Shown piece by piece: positions 23,929 through 36,100 of a DNA stretch of 64,000 nucleotides. Under the pieces are notes generated by a model. The model saw only the letters and a list, made by a program, of their open reading frames with translations, made no database searches and had not been told where the DNA came from. The position numbers and the translations under genes were made by a program. Location of the stretch: assembly GCA_013368375.1 (NCBI GenBank), contig JAACJP010000002.1:1-64000 (forward strand), read 5' to 3'. Source of the stretch: Tricholomella constricta (taxonomy: Eukaryota; Basidiomycota; Agaricomycetes; Agaricales; Lyophyllaceae). Every line of letters begins with the position of its first letter. The first letter of the stretch is position 1.

Positions 23929-25325
23929 ATGCGCTTATATCGACGCTTTCATTTTCTTGCTGCTTTCTTCATCCTCACCCTGCTGGGTCCAGCAGCCGCT
24001 GCTGTGAATCGGACGATAGATGATACCTATGGCGATAGTGTGACGAAAAACAGACCGGTATACTTGCCCACTACTCTTGGTGTCTGGGAAGATGCGAGGT
24101 GCAAGGAGTGTACGTTAGTACCAGACCAGCACAGTGCCTTTCAAGAGAGTTGGACAGCTGCAAGTTATCACCCAGCCAAGTCTGAATCAATGTTCATCGA
24201 GTTGTCATTCAAAGGTTTGTATTAAGCTACCTCATAGATACATAATGACTGAGTGTGCTTCAGGAACCGCCATCTACATATACTTTATACTCGTGAACTC
24301 GCAGGGTTGGGCCACGACTGCATGCGACTTTATACTAGACAACCGTGCCGCTGGATCCTTTGTTCATCATCCTTCCTTGGCAGACCCTGACTTCATATAC
24401 CACGCGCTTGTATTTTCTCGAACTGACCTGCCAAATGACGACCACAAACTCGTTGTATCCGTAACGGGGGACGATGTTGTCTTTATCAACTTTGATTATG
24501 CGATATATACGTGCGTCAGTCCCATTTAATTAACGTCTTCAGAGAGCTCATTCATTTTATAGTGTCGAAGATCCACCTACCCCCACCGTCTCATTCACTT
24601 CGCCTCCCAATGCTTCTAGGGTGGTCACCACGGTCACCACGGTAGTCACGAGCACAAGTGCACGTCAACCAGATGCGATAGCGCCGACCACCCTCAAAAA
24701 CAGCTCATCCAGTATCTTATCAAGTTCCATTCTCAGCTCGAGTTCCGTTTCCAGCCCGAGCTCCGTTTTCAGCTCGAGTATTAGTCCCTCATTCACAACG
24801 CAGGAGTCAAAGACCTCCGGTATTCCCAATTCGAACAATGCGAACACAGAATCTAGGTTCACTATGCCTGCGGTCATAGGTGTCGTCGGCGGAGTCGTGA
24901 TTCTCCTAGCTCTGGTTGTCCTGGTTCTTTTCCTTCGCCGCAAAAAGCGTTCATCAGCGATCAAGGTTTCAACAGCTCAGCACACGCCCTTTTTCATCGA
25001 TGGAGGTTACTCGGACGGCTCGGGCGTTGAATTGCTCGATTCGCCACCTGAACAGGTGCAGCACGTTGGGTTGGAGACTCACAGCGAGTTCCTCCAGACT
25101 GGAACGATACGATCATCCTCGCATATCGATGGCAGAGAATCGATGATGCATAATTATCCATGGGGAAATGATCACCTGAACTTGGCGATCGAGTTGGTGC
25201 GTCCTCGCACGGCGTCCAGCGATGACATGGATGCGGCGGACGTGCGAGCGCAAGTACGTTTGGTGCATGAGGAACTCGAGAGGCTGAAGATGCAACAGCA
25301 ACAACAGCAACGGGATCGGGCATGA
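23929..25325 (+). CDS. RTIDD-family membrane protein 2
   Basis: Exons 23929-24214, 24264-24510 and about 24561-25325, matching the three-exon plan of its paralogues; about 430 aa. Signal peptide MRLYRRFHFLAAFFILTLLG, then VNRTIDDTYGDSVT, CKEC, CDFILDN and FINFDYAIYT. The stalk is rich in Ser/Thr (runs of SSSILSSSS type). Then comes a transmembrane helix (IGVVGGVVILLALVVLVLFL), a short basic stop-transfer (RRKKR) and a C-terminal coiled coil (EELERLKMQQQQQQ). The second splice junction reads well as protein (VEDPPTPTVSF), but I could not make the coordinates close to a whole number of codons; a 2-nt discrepancy there should be checked as a possible frameshift. Confidence 0.65.
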
Positions 25326-25990
25326 TTGCCCCGCTCAGAGGCACCACCACCGGCGTATTAAACTTCTAAAGTGGATATGAATGGGGGTGTATCGCTTTCT
25401 GACCGAGTCCAACTTCCTCTCCATTTCTCTCCTTTGGGCTTTTCATCACTACTTATCGCCATTTGTATTTACGATGTGACTGTCTAGATTGAATTCTTTT
25501 TTTGCTTCCTTGCCATGAGATATACGCCCTCCTTGTTAATCTTTCCACCATCCTTTACCTTCTATAATTTACTAACTCTCAGTTGGCACCCTCTTTCCAC
25601 TGATCGGATGGAGCCACTAGACCTATGATCCATTCAGCTCGGCTCAGGCTGTACAGCCCTGGCTCTGGACCCTGACTACGTCTGGCGGTCTAAATAGCAG
25701 CAGCATCCGACCACGAACAAGAATCCAGATGCGACAGATACTAGAACCAATAGTGAAACATGGATGTGCATCAAATACTAATACGTCCGTAAATAGAGGA
25801 TGGATTGGTGCCGGTGGGCCAGCACATACTGTTCATCTTCAGCAACATTTCGCTTCTTCTCTGGCCTTCTTTTCCTTCACACTTATTTGTGTGCAGCTCT
25901 ATATCTGGTCTACGCTATATATCTTAAGTGAGTGAACTCGTGAATGTTTCTGGTGCTAGTGCTGACCCTCGATATTTTGCCTTATCTACC
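25326..25990. other. intergenic within the tandem array
   Basis: 665 bp between members 2 and 3. The last ~75 bp before the ATG (AGTGAGTGAACTC..) is similar to the 5' flanks of members 4 and 5, so the promoter or leader was duplicated with the genes. Confidence 0.55.
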
Positions 25991-26735
25991 ATGCGACTGT
26001 CTCCGCATTTTTTTATCCCTTTCCTTCTCTTACACCTACGCGCAGGGGCCATTGCTGTCAACCGAACAATTGACGACACCTTTGGAGACTCTGTGACTGG
26101 GCAAGTTCCCATATATCTTCCCTCTGACCCCTCTGGTATCTGGGAAGGTTCAGAATGTCATAGGTGTGCAATACAGCCAGATCCAAAGCAGGCTTTCAAC
26201 GGGACTTGGACTGCCGCAACATATCATCCCGAGTATGAGCACATGTCTATACAACTATCATTCAAAGGTTTGTTTCAAGGTTCCCATGTTCATGCCCACA
26301 ACTGATCTCCTTTAATATTCAAGGTGTCGCCATCTACGTATTTTTCGTTATTCCAAATTTCTTGGGGGGCGGAATCACCACCGAAACGGCTTGCAACTTT
26401 ACCCTGGATGGCCAACTAGTTGGAACGTTCAGCCACAGTGCTTCTGGCAACCCCAATTTTCTATACAACGTACCAGTCTTCAGTCTCACCGGCCTGTCCA
26501 ACGTTTATCACAAGCTTCTCATATCTACTTCTGGGGTAGACCGCCACATCTTTATTAGCTTCGATTATGCAATGTACACGTGTGTATTTTCCTTTCCACA
26601 GTTTCTAAGTGTTACTGGTGACACTCCCTCTTAGCTTTGACGACACACCCATTCAACCGGTAGCTCCGCCGTTGTCAAGTGGCGTGACAAGCGCCACAAT
26701 TACCTCTTCCTTTAGTTCGCCGAGCATTGTTTCTC

Positions 26736-26830
26736 CGAGCGTTATCCCTTCGAGTGTTGTCCCTTCGAGTGTTGTCCCTTCGAGCGTTGTCCCTTCAAGC
26801 GCTGTCCCTTCGAACGTTGTCCCTTCCAGC
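26736..26830 (+). repeat. 15-bp tandem repeat encoding a SVVPS stalk, member 3
   Basis: Six to seven imperfect CCTTCGAGTGTTGTC units in frame, encoding the pentapeptide SVVPS/SAVPS. Member 4 retains a single unit and member 5 a similar but diverged run, so the array varies among paralogues. Confidence 0.85.
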
Positions 26831-27294
26831 ACTGCCACAGCGACACAACCGTCAGGCACCGTTTGGATTCCTGGTGATACTACCCAGGCACGATCGGTCC
26901 ACAAATTGAATGTCAACACAATCGTGGGCGGTGTCGTCGGTGGAGTAGCAGGTCTACTCATTTTAATCGGTATAGTGCGATGGGGTCGCCTACACCAAGC
27001 GCGAACTGGACCCAAAATGGGCACACGTGCGATAGTAGGAAGCGTCTTCAGTGGAGTCATGAATCTCTTACACTACTGCCGCAAGCGCTTAACGGCGACC
27101 AAGGCTGACCGGTACGCGCCCACACCGTTCTTACTCAATGGAACCCCCTCGAACAGCTCGGGCTTTCCATTGCCGAAATCTATATCTACCCCGGCGCAGC
27201 GCACCATCTTGGACACTCACACGGCGCCTACCAACGAATCAGGAATGGCAGAAGTATTGGAGCGACTGCGTTTAGTACAAGATGAAATCGAGAG

Positions 27295-28617
27295 CATCAG
27301 GAAAACTACAAGCACTTTCACTTTCAGCGCTTTCACTTTTCGATGCTTTCCCTTTCACTTTCTGGCACTTACCCTTTCAAAAAACCCTTCTCCATCACTT
27401 ACATTGACTTTCAAGTCACTATCAAAAAGAAAAAACACTTTCATAAAAAGGCAATACCCAAATTTACAGAGACTTGATCAGGATCCTCTACAAAGGCCAC
27501 AGATTCAGTCAGGTAAGCGCATATATTGTTTTTCTTGAGTTTCGACGGTTTGGGCATTTCAAGAGTCTGAGTCGATGTCTCTAAAAATGGACAAGTCATT
27601 GAAACTCCGCTTAAATTATGCCACGTCAGCAGTTTCGATCCTTGTTCGAACGTTCACCGGCACTGTTCAACGTTCAACGTTCACGTTCACCTTCAACGCC
27701 CACTCGTGTCCACCCAATTTCTGCACCCTAATCACTGCTTTGAATCATCCAGTGCATGTCTTTGTGATCTGCCTTGCCCCCAGATGGCCCGTTCTGTGGG
27801 CGCCCTTGTTGGCACAAACTCGTTGTCATCTTCTGTCTTTCATCTCTACACTGGCCAATCACTGACTAACTGCATGCTCGTTGTCTTGCTTATACAGGCC
27901 TGGAGTCCCATTTGGAGAAAAGGCCTCAGTTTGAACTCTGGTGAAAGGTGCGTGGCTTGTCGTGATCGCCTCAAACTATATTTAACTTTTGCCTCCTCAG
28001 AGATACGTGGGCATTGGTGACCTTTACGAAGTCCTTCCTCGGCTACGCTTACCTCACATCCATCATCCGAAGCCCATGACCATGAACCTCCGCCTTACCT
28101 GCCGCCCTCCACAATAGTACCTCCGTTATGCTCTATTCCACGGTCATACACAAATCAAAAGATGCCGATAGGCATTTTTTGAATTAGGGTATGCTTATTC
28201 AGCTCATTTATAGGTTCTGTACTGATGTCGCGTCAGCTCGCTCTCAACCCGCACTCCTCTCATTTTAACACGGGGCTCACCGAAATTTATTAGGAATTAT
28301 GGTACTTTACATACTTGTACTCGATCACTCCTGTATCTCAAACTATATGTAGTATTGCCAATATACATTATTTCATGATTTAAATGCGTATGAACATTGA
28401 AACCCTCTTTTCGTGCCCTATTGCATCACTTTGGTAACCCTTTGTAGGCCCTTACTTGGCCCTTACACATCTTTTGAAAGTGAAATCACCTTTTGAAAGA
28501 GTGGGGACCTTCTTTCAAAAGTGTCGGACACTTCCTCACTTTCGACACTTCTTACCCTTATAGATTGACCAAAAGTGTCGATAAGAGACCGTAAAAGTGA
28601 GTGTAATTTTCCTGATG
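27295..28617. mobile_element. non-autonomous DNA transposon with terminal inverted repeats
   Basis: 1323 bp. The left end CATCAGGAAAACTACAAGC and the reverse complement of the right end CATCAGGAAAATTACACTC match at about 23 of the first 27 positions. It is flanked by a 2-bp direct repeat AG (27293-27294, 28618-28619), and comparison with the intact paralogue (member 4) shows precise insertion. Both ends carry many CACTTT/AAAGTG hexamers, like the subterminal repeats bound by transposases. I see no transposase ORF, so it is non-autonomous or a deleted copy. The superfamily is undetermined; a 2-bp AG duplication is unusual. Confidence 0.8.
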
Positions 28618-28689
28618 AGGCTCAGGATGCAACAACAGCCAGTGGAGGGGGAAAGGTTTCCCCGCGCAGAGCCACCACCAGCGTATTAA

Positions 28690-29431
28690 TGATCCAGGTC
28701 CACAATGAACGGATGGGTATTTCCTACCTCCAACTCTCGAATTTCTCTTCAGTCAACGTCCAGTTGTTTCAGACTTATCGTAATTTATGATGTAGCCATC
28801 TGCATCAGTTTGTGCCTTCTGCCTTGCACTTCCCCGTCTTCAAATTATTTTCATCACCTATTATCTACTATAGCTGTGTACTAACTCTCTTTTTTTTGTG
28901 TTTCAAAAGAATACCTCGTCCGACGATTGTATCGACTGTACAGTTCTTGGCCCCTGGATGGGTCACGTTTGACGGTCGACATCAACCACAAGTATGATCA
29001 TCAGCAAGGTAGCATCAGCGCTTCGATTACGATCATCGAGAGTGCCGAACAATGCGATGTCCGTCGTCAACTACCGCAGACTTCAGATGCGACAGTTACA
29101 AGATACAATCATTCTACTCTGGTGCGTTAAATTGACGTCTGTAGAGGTGCGATGTGCATGGAGCCTGAAGAGAGGAGGACTCGGTAAAGAAACTCTGCTC
29201 GATATACCATGCCTCCGTTCCTCGTTCATGGTGTACTAAGCGTGGATGTGGATTGGCGGTGGTGACTGGCTAGCATAACAAGGATGCTCTCAGGCCTAAC
29301 TTTAGTACAATGGTGTACGCGCATCGGATCGCAGCATCTGATTCATGCTCTACAAGCTATTTAGTGAGTGAACTCTTGAACATTTCTGATGTTAACCTTG
29401 GCTCTCGATATTTCGCCTCAACCTACCACTG
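28690..29431. other. intergenic, duplicated 5' flank of member 4
   Basis: 740 bp, similar almost throughout to 30836-31565 upstream of member 5. The tandem unit is therefore about 2.1 kb and includes promoter and leader. No separate gene seen. Confidence 0.65.
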
Positions 29432-30835
29432 ATGCGACTGTCTCGGTCTTTTCTTTTCCCTTTCTTTCTCTTCCACATAGGCGCGAACTTGGCCATTGTT
29501 GTCAACCGGACGATTGATGATTACTTTGGGGACCCTGCGACAGGAAAAGCACCGATATATGCCCCCCCTGCTGTCTGGGCAGGTCCAGAATGTCAAGGGT
29601 GTGCGATAAACCCAGATCCGAAACAGGCTTTCAACGGGACTTGGACTGCCGCAACCTATCAGCAAAAGTTTGAGCACGGAATATCTATACACTTATCGTT
29701 TAAGGGTACGTTCCATGGATCCCATGTTTCACAGTTCTGATCTTCTCGTTCAAAGGTATCGCGATCTATGTATTTTTCATTGTCCCAAATTACATCGAGA
29801 GTCCAATCACCACCGAAACAGTTTGCAACTTTACCCTGGATGGCCAACTAGTTGGAACGTTCAATCACAGTGCTTCTGGCAAGCCCGACTTTCTATACAA
29901 CGTACCAGTCTTCAGTCACACCGGCCTGTCTAACGTTGATCACACGCTTCTCATATCTACTTCTGGGATTGACCGCCACATCTTTGTTAGCTTCGATTAT
30001 GCAATATACACGTGTGTATTTTCCTTTCCACAGATTCTGAGTGTTACTGGTGACACTACCTCTTAGCTTTGACGACACACCCCCTCAAACGGAAGCCCCG
30101 CCGTTGACAAGTGGCGTGACCATGATTACCTCTTCCCTTACTAGGCCGAGCATTGATGTCCCTTCCAGTTCTGCCACAGCGACAAAACCGTCAGGCACCG
30201 TTTCGGTTCCTGGTACTACTACCCAGACACGATCGGTCCACAAAATCAATGTCAAAGCAATCGTGGGCAGTGTCATCGGTGGAGTAGCAGGTCTACTCAT
30301 TTTGATCGGTATCGTGCGATGGGCCCACCTACACCAAGCGCGAACTGGACTTAAAATGGGCACACGTGCGATAGTAGGAAGCGTCTTCAGTGGAGTCATG
30401 AATCTCTTACACTACTGCCGCAAGCGCTCAATGGCAACCAAGGTTTCAACAGACCATTACGCGCCCACACCGTTCTTACTCGATGGAGGCCCCGCGAACG
30501 GCTCGGGCGTCCCAATGCCGAAGTCTATCTCAACCCCGGCGCAGCACACAATCCTGGACACTCGCACTGACCTGGTGCAGCCTGAAATCTTACACCCCAC
30601 TTCGCGTAACCACGACAGGGAGTCGATGTTGCAGGCTTACCCATCAAGCAATACTAATGCAGGTGCTCAGCGGAAGCCTTTGCCCTCATCTCCTACGGCA
30701 CCCAGCAACGAATCGGGAATGGCAGAAGTATTGGAGCGACTACGCTTAGTACAAGATGAAATCGAGAGGCTCAGGATGCAACAACAGCTGGAGTGGGAAA
30801 GAGTTCCCCGTTCAGAGCCACCACCAGCGTATTAA
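29432..30835 (+). CDS. RTIDD-family membrane protein 4
   Basis: Exons 29432-29705, 29756-30011, 30067-30835 (introns 50 and 55 nt), 1299 nt, 432 aa. Signal peptide MRLSRSFLFPFFLFHIGA, then VNRTIDDYFGDPATG, CQGC, CNFTLDG and FVSFDYAIYT, a short stalk, a transmembrane helix (VIGGVAGLLILIGIVRW), and a tail with a PTPFLLDGG motif, a coiled coil (ERLRLVQDEIERLRMQQQ) and the end EPPPAY. It serves as the intact reference for the broken member 3. Ectodomain exon 2 is very close to members 3 and 5. Confidence 0.82.
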
Positions 30836-31565
30836 AAACATTCCAGGTTTACAATGAATGGGTGGGTATTTATTACCTCCAGCTCTCGAATTTCCTTTCA
30901 GTTAACTTCCAGTTGTTTCAGACTTGTCGTGATTTAAGATGCGGCCATCTGCATCAAATTATGCCTTTTTATCGTTCTTGCCAGGACCTACTATCTATAA
31001 GCCGTGTACTTACCAAAGTTTGTGTTTCAAATAAATCTCTCGTCCGACTTGATCTCGTATCGACTGTGAAGCTCTTGGCCCCTGGATGGGACAGCATGAA
31101 CAGTCACGTTTGACGGTCGACATCAACCACTTGAAATCATCAGCAAAATATCATCAGCGCCCGATTACGATCATTGAGAGTGCCCAACAATGCGATGTCC
31201 GTCGTTAACTACCGCAGACTTCACATGCGACAGTTACAAGATACAATCATTCTACTCTGGTGCATCAACTTGACGCCTGTGGATGTGCGAGGTGCATGAA
31301 GCCTGGAGAGAGGAGGACTCGGTGGAGAAAATCTGCTCGATATGCCGTGCCTCCGTTCCTCGTTCATCGTGTGAGCGTGGATGTGGACTGGCGGTGGTGG
31401 CTGGCTAGCATCACAAGGATGCTCTCAGGCCTAATTTAGTACAATAGTGTACGCGCATCGGATCGCAGCATCTGATTCATGCTCTACAAGCTATTTAGTG
31501 AGTGAACTCTTGAACATTTCTGATGTTAACCCTGGCCCTCGATATTTCGCCTCAACCTACCACTG
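30836..31565. other. intergenic, duplicated 5' flank of member 5
   Basis: 730 bp paralogous to 28690-29431. The last 100 bp before the ATG are almost identical to those before member 4. No coding frame supported. Confidence 0.65.
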
Positions 31566-32987
31566 ATGCGACTGTCTCGGTCTTTTCTTTTCCCTTTCTT
31601 TCTCTTCCACATAGGCGCAAGGGCCATTGCTGTCAACCGGACAATTGATGATACGCTTGGGGACTCTGTGACTGGAAAAGCACCGAAATATTCCCCCCCT
31701 GATGTCTGGGCAGGTCCCGAATGTCCTGGGTGTGTGATAAAGCCAGATACGAAGAATGCTTTCCACGGGACTTGGAAAGCCGCAACCTATCACCGCGAGC
31801 TTGAGCACGGCATATCTATACAACTATCATTTAAGGGTACGTTCCATGGATCCCATGTTTCACAGCTCTGATCTTCTCCTTCAAAGGTATCGCCATCTAC
31901 GTATTTTTCATTATCCCAGATTACATTGAGGATCACATCACCACCGAAACGGCTTGCAACTTTACACTGGACGGCCAACTAGTCAGAACGTTCAGCCACG
32001 TTCCGACTTCTGACACAATTGGATTTCTATACAACGTACCAGTCTTCAGTCAGACCGGCCTGCCCAACGTTGATCACACGCTTCTCATATCTACTTCTGG
32101 GGTTGACCGCCACATCTTTGTTAGCTTCGATTATGCAATATACACGTGTGTATTTCCCTTTCCACAGATTCTGAGTGTAACCAGTGACACCCCCTCTTAG
32201 CTTTGACGACACACCCCCTCAAACGGAAGCCCCGCCGTCGTCGAGTGGCACCACGATTACCTCTTTCTTTAGTTCGCCGAGCATTGTTTCTCCGAGCGTT
32301 ATCCCTTCGAGTGATGTTCCTTCGAGTGCTGTCCCTTCGAATGCTGTCCCTTCAATTGCTGTCCCTTCGAGTGCTGTCCTTTGGAGCGTTGTCCCTTCCA
32401 GTTCTGCCACAGCGACAAAGCCGTCAGCCACCGTTTCGATTCCTGATGCTACAACCCAGATAGGATCGATCCATAAAACAAATGTCAATGCAATCGTTGG
32501 CGGTGTCATCGGTGGAGTAGCAGGTCTTCTAGTGCTCGTTTTGATCGTTATTGTGCGATGGGATCGCCTATTCCGAGGACGGGTTGGAGGATTCAGGGAC
32601 TCTCAGTCTTCCTTCATGGGTGGCATGGCTGACAAACGACCAGAAGTTCAAACGGCAATTTTCCCCCATCCATCCAATCCTAAAGTTCTGCCTACCTATG
32701 GGAGCCTTCACCTGGCACCCACATTCTCACCATCTACCGCGTTCGGGGGGACACACTACGCGACAATTGAAAAATCTGGTTCTGATAGGGAGGAGGTTGC
32801 AGCTGAGCATGGTTATGGTCATGGTTTAGGTGTTGCGGGTCCCTTCAAGCACGATATCAAATCAGAAGTCGAACCTACGCGACCACGTCGGAACGACAAT
32901 GAGGTGGGCCTGGCGGCATTGCGGGAAGAAATGCGGTCTTTAGAAGACGAGTACTTGATGACGAAACAGCAGCTGGAGAAGGATTAG
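31566..32987 (+). CDS. RTIDD-family membrane protein 5, divergent cytosolic tail
   Basis: Exons 31566-31836, 31887-32145, 32201-32987, 1317 nt, 438 aa. The signal peptide and ectodomain are nearly those of member 4 (VNRTIDDTLGDSVTG, CPGC, CNFTLDG, FVSFDYAIYT). The stalk has SAVPS pentapeptides. After the transmembrane helix (VIGGVAGLLVLVLIVIVRW) the tail is unrelated to members 3 and 4: it lacks the PFLLDG motif, has a His/Gly stretch, and ends in a different coiled coil (LREEMRSLEDEYLMTKQQLE). This suggests a chimeric gene formed by exchange within exon 3. Confidence 0.82.
32285..32400 (+). repeat. 15-bp tandem repeat encoding the stalk of member 5
   Basis: About seven imperfect units encoding SxVPS pentapeptides, related to the array in member 3 (26736-26830). 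Confidence 0.75.
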
Positions 32988-33186
32988 AGAGTTAAGGCAT
33001 CATAATTCAACAAGTATTGAAGACAATTAATTGCTAGGAGTGACTGGTCGCGAGTATGTATAGGTGGTCACAAACATGTGATTAGTCACGTCACACCACC
33101 GCGACACTGAACCGACACACGCCTCGTTGTCACTCCTCCTCTATGCTCCAGCTTCATTGTATTCGTATTGCTATCACGGAGTATCT

Positions 33187-36100
33187 ATGACTGCTATAAC
33201 TCCTCCAGCTGTGGCTCTTTATGAGCTTTTTTACGGCGCCAAGCGCCTGGACGATGACGAACTCGAGCACACCATTGAGCAAGTGGACTCGAGTCGACTG
33301 GGTGCGGGCGAGCAGCCTGGTATCTATACCAGGCCTTCGATATACATCGAAGCCTTTGAACGTACGTATCCTCATCGATGAATTTTCCCGTGTTTTCGAG
33401 CTTTATGATCAATTAGAAATGGTCAACACCGTTTACGGGAGTGAAGCTCATCTTCTGACTGAGAAAGAGACCAACATCTTAAAAGTCTTTTCAAATTTAT
33501 CGTGTACGCAACACTATCGCTTGGATGTGAGATCAACTTGATGGCGTCTTGCGACAGATAACGCCCGATACTGTCTAGTTCGCCTGATTTTGCGCAAAAC
33601 CAACGCCTGGCACACCCTCGCCTCGATGGAGAAATTCAAGAAGGAGGTTGGAGAAAATGGTCTACGACACGCAATCGAGGCATTGTGTTCTCCCTTGACG
33701 GAGCCAAAGATGAAAGACGAACCCATGGTGGCGGAGATCAGCAATTCGGAGGTGGAGATCATTGACCTCACTGGTGATTATGACGATGAAGAGGAAAAAA
33801 AGCCGTTTGTTGAAGAAGCTGGATCGCTACGGATGGAGGAACAGGATGTGAAGCCTTCGTTGGACATCTTGCTGAATTCCCCGAACCCCTTCTCATACGA
33901 ACCCAACTTCGACTTTTTCTTGGAGGACGAGTCCAGCATGGATTTACGCGAAGCGCTTCATCGACTAAGCAACGATCAACTTAAGGATCTTGTGAAAGAA
34001 ACGAAGACGGGAAAGGCCAAGATGAACGTATGCTGTCCACTTTACCTGCTTTCCCTCACCGACGTTCTTGAAACATAGAAAATGGATATGATAGCCGCGC
34101 TGCAACATTACGCACATACACAGGCCCCCCTTGGCTTCAAACCCATATCCAAGAATGAGAAATCCGGAAATGATGGTTTCCGTCAGACGATTCTCCCCTT
34201 CAAAATCAACGGAAAATCTCATTTAGAAACACAAGAGCGCCGGTTATTGCAGATGGTGCGACAAAAACTTGGTACGTTTTCATTTGCCTACCATGTCCTC
34301 CACGCTCTGAGTATCATGCAGGCAAATGTGTGCGCGTGAATATCGATCTCTACTGGCTCGTTGCACGCCTGAACGTTATCTACGACCGCTGCACAGAATA
34401 CCCTAAATCCCTACTCGTACCCTCGCTTCTCACTTCGTTCAAGAAGCGGGCCTACCCGGACTATAAGTACACCAGGTCCAGCACGATCTGGAAAACCCGC
34501 GAAGAGTTCCTGGAATACTTTGAAGCCATGTGGCTCGAGGCCGCGATTGAAACAGAGCTCGAGCCGCTCCCGCAAGGCAGGCCTAGTACGAAGACACCTG
34601 CTCCAGTCGCCGGGAACAAGTTCGTCACGCCCGTGCCTCCATCGCTTGGCAGAAGCCGATCAACACCCATGCGCATAGCGATGAGTGGTGAAGCTGGCAC
34701 TCGATGTACTGAGAGCCCTGCTGTGCTCAAGGAGGAGCCAAGTGCAGAGGGGTCGGAAAAGGTAGAGGAGGTGGAGGTTCCCATCAAGTTGCAGACGGCA
34801 CAGAGAGTCAAGGAGGTCTTCGACGAGATCGTGTTTCCAAAATGGAAAGAGCTTGTCGCGCAGAAGGAGCAGCAGAACATCAGGATAAGGATTCCTGGGC
34901 TGGAACGGTTTGAACCTGGTGGGATCTTGTCAATCTCTGTTTCTTCAATAGTTGTCTGATTATCCGTGTTGTGTAGGTTTTGTCTATACGCGGATATTCA
35001 GCAAAGCCATGCGGGCCTTGGCGACTTTAAAGTTTCATCATGAAGAAGCCGCGGCCCTCGATGCTCTATTGGATCAGCAGTTCTGGCGCCGAGGTAAACG
35101 CGCGAAATGGTATGAGCGGCGGGCCCTCCTGCAAATGAAATACCTATGTATCCACAAACATCCCGGAGAGGGAGAGAAGCAGAAGACGGATTTGACCGTG
35201 ATTCGTCAGGCGATGGAAGGTGTACATCAAGCCTTGAAAGATCAGGATACTGGGATCGGTGAGTGGCATCAGGGTGTATACTATCTGAGCTGACACTAAC
35301 CGCCTGTCAGTTTTCCGACCGGGTTTAGTTCGAAGACTGCGCAGATTAGAGAAGCGGCTGAAAGTCCCGGAAGAGGAACGAGCTATTTGCGAGGGCGAGT
35401 TGAGGAAGGCGAGCGTTGTGGTGTTTTCTGCTGAGAGATTACACACAACGTCCAAAAGCTTGAAGCTGGATGGTAACGGACGGCCTATGGATGGCAATGG
35501 CGCCACTGGAGATGGTCTTCGCAAATATTTTTCTCATGTGGCCAAGGGAGGGACGACGACTGCCAACAAGGAAAATAAATCCGCAGTATGACACTTTTCT
35601 TTCCGCACGCCTGTTGAACTGACAATGTTTTAGGCCAAAAACCCTTCTGACAATTGGAAGTGGAAAGGCAAGTCGATATGGAGGGGCATCAACGGTGAAG
35701 AAATCAACGTCGAAACTCGAGCATTGCAACACTACGAGGGCTTGGGCTACAAAGGGTTTGTTGCTATTTTTTGATTCTTTTCTGCGTCAACCAACACCTG
35801 TTTATTTAGATTCCATTCGGAAAGCCGCATCTTGACAACAATTTTTGCCCTTCTCTTCTGGGACATCATCTTCGCCGACGTCCCTGGGGCATTTGAAACG
35901 CGCTATCAGACTGCGCCACTCGATCTCGCAGAGGATTCGTTCTATCGTGCACGGAAGGAATCCATTGATGCGAGACTGGAGGATATAAAAAAGAAAGGAC
36001 AAGCTCAGGAGTTCCTCAGGCGGCACGACGATCTATACAGGGAGAACAAGACATGGTGTGTCGGCGTTCGGTGGGATATCTGCGAGAAGCAAGATTTGTT

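Larger units (their letters stand above)
25991..28689 (+). pseudogene. RTIDD-family member 3, interrupted by an inverted-repeat transposon
   Basis: Exons 25991-26267, 26324-26579 and 26635-27294 are intact and follow the family plan: signal peptide MRLSPHFFIPFLLLHLRAG, RTIDDTFGDSVTG, CHRC, CNFTLDG, FISFDYAMYT, a stalk with SVVPS repeats, and a transmembrane helix (VGGVAGLLILIGIVRW). In the C-terminal coiled coil (LRLVQDEIES) the frame runs into a 1323-bp insertion (27295-28617) and stops at 27538. The displaced last codons, LRMQQQ..EPPPAY and stop, lie at 28620-28689. Removing the insertion and one AG restores the frame exactly as in member 4. The chimeric 478-aa product may still be made with an altered tail. 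Confidence 0.8.

Noticed and set aside
28994..29239. 81-codon ORF between family members 3 and 4
   Set aside because: Part of the duplicated non-coding flank; the matching copy upstream of member 5 does not keep the frame.
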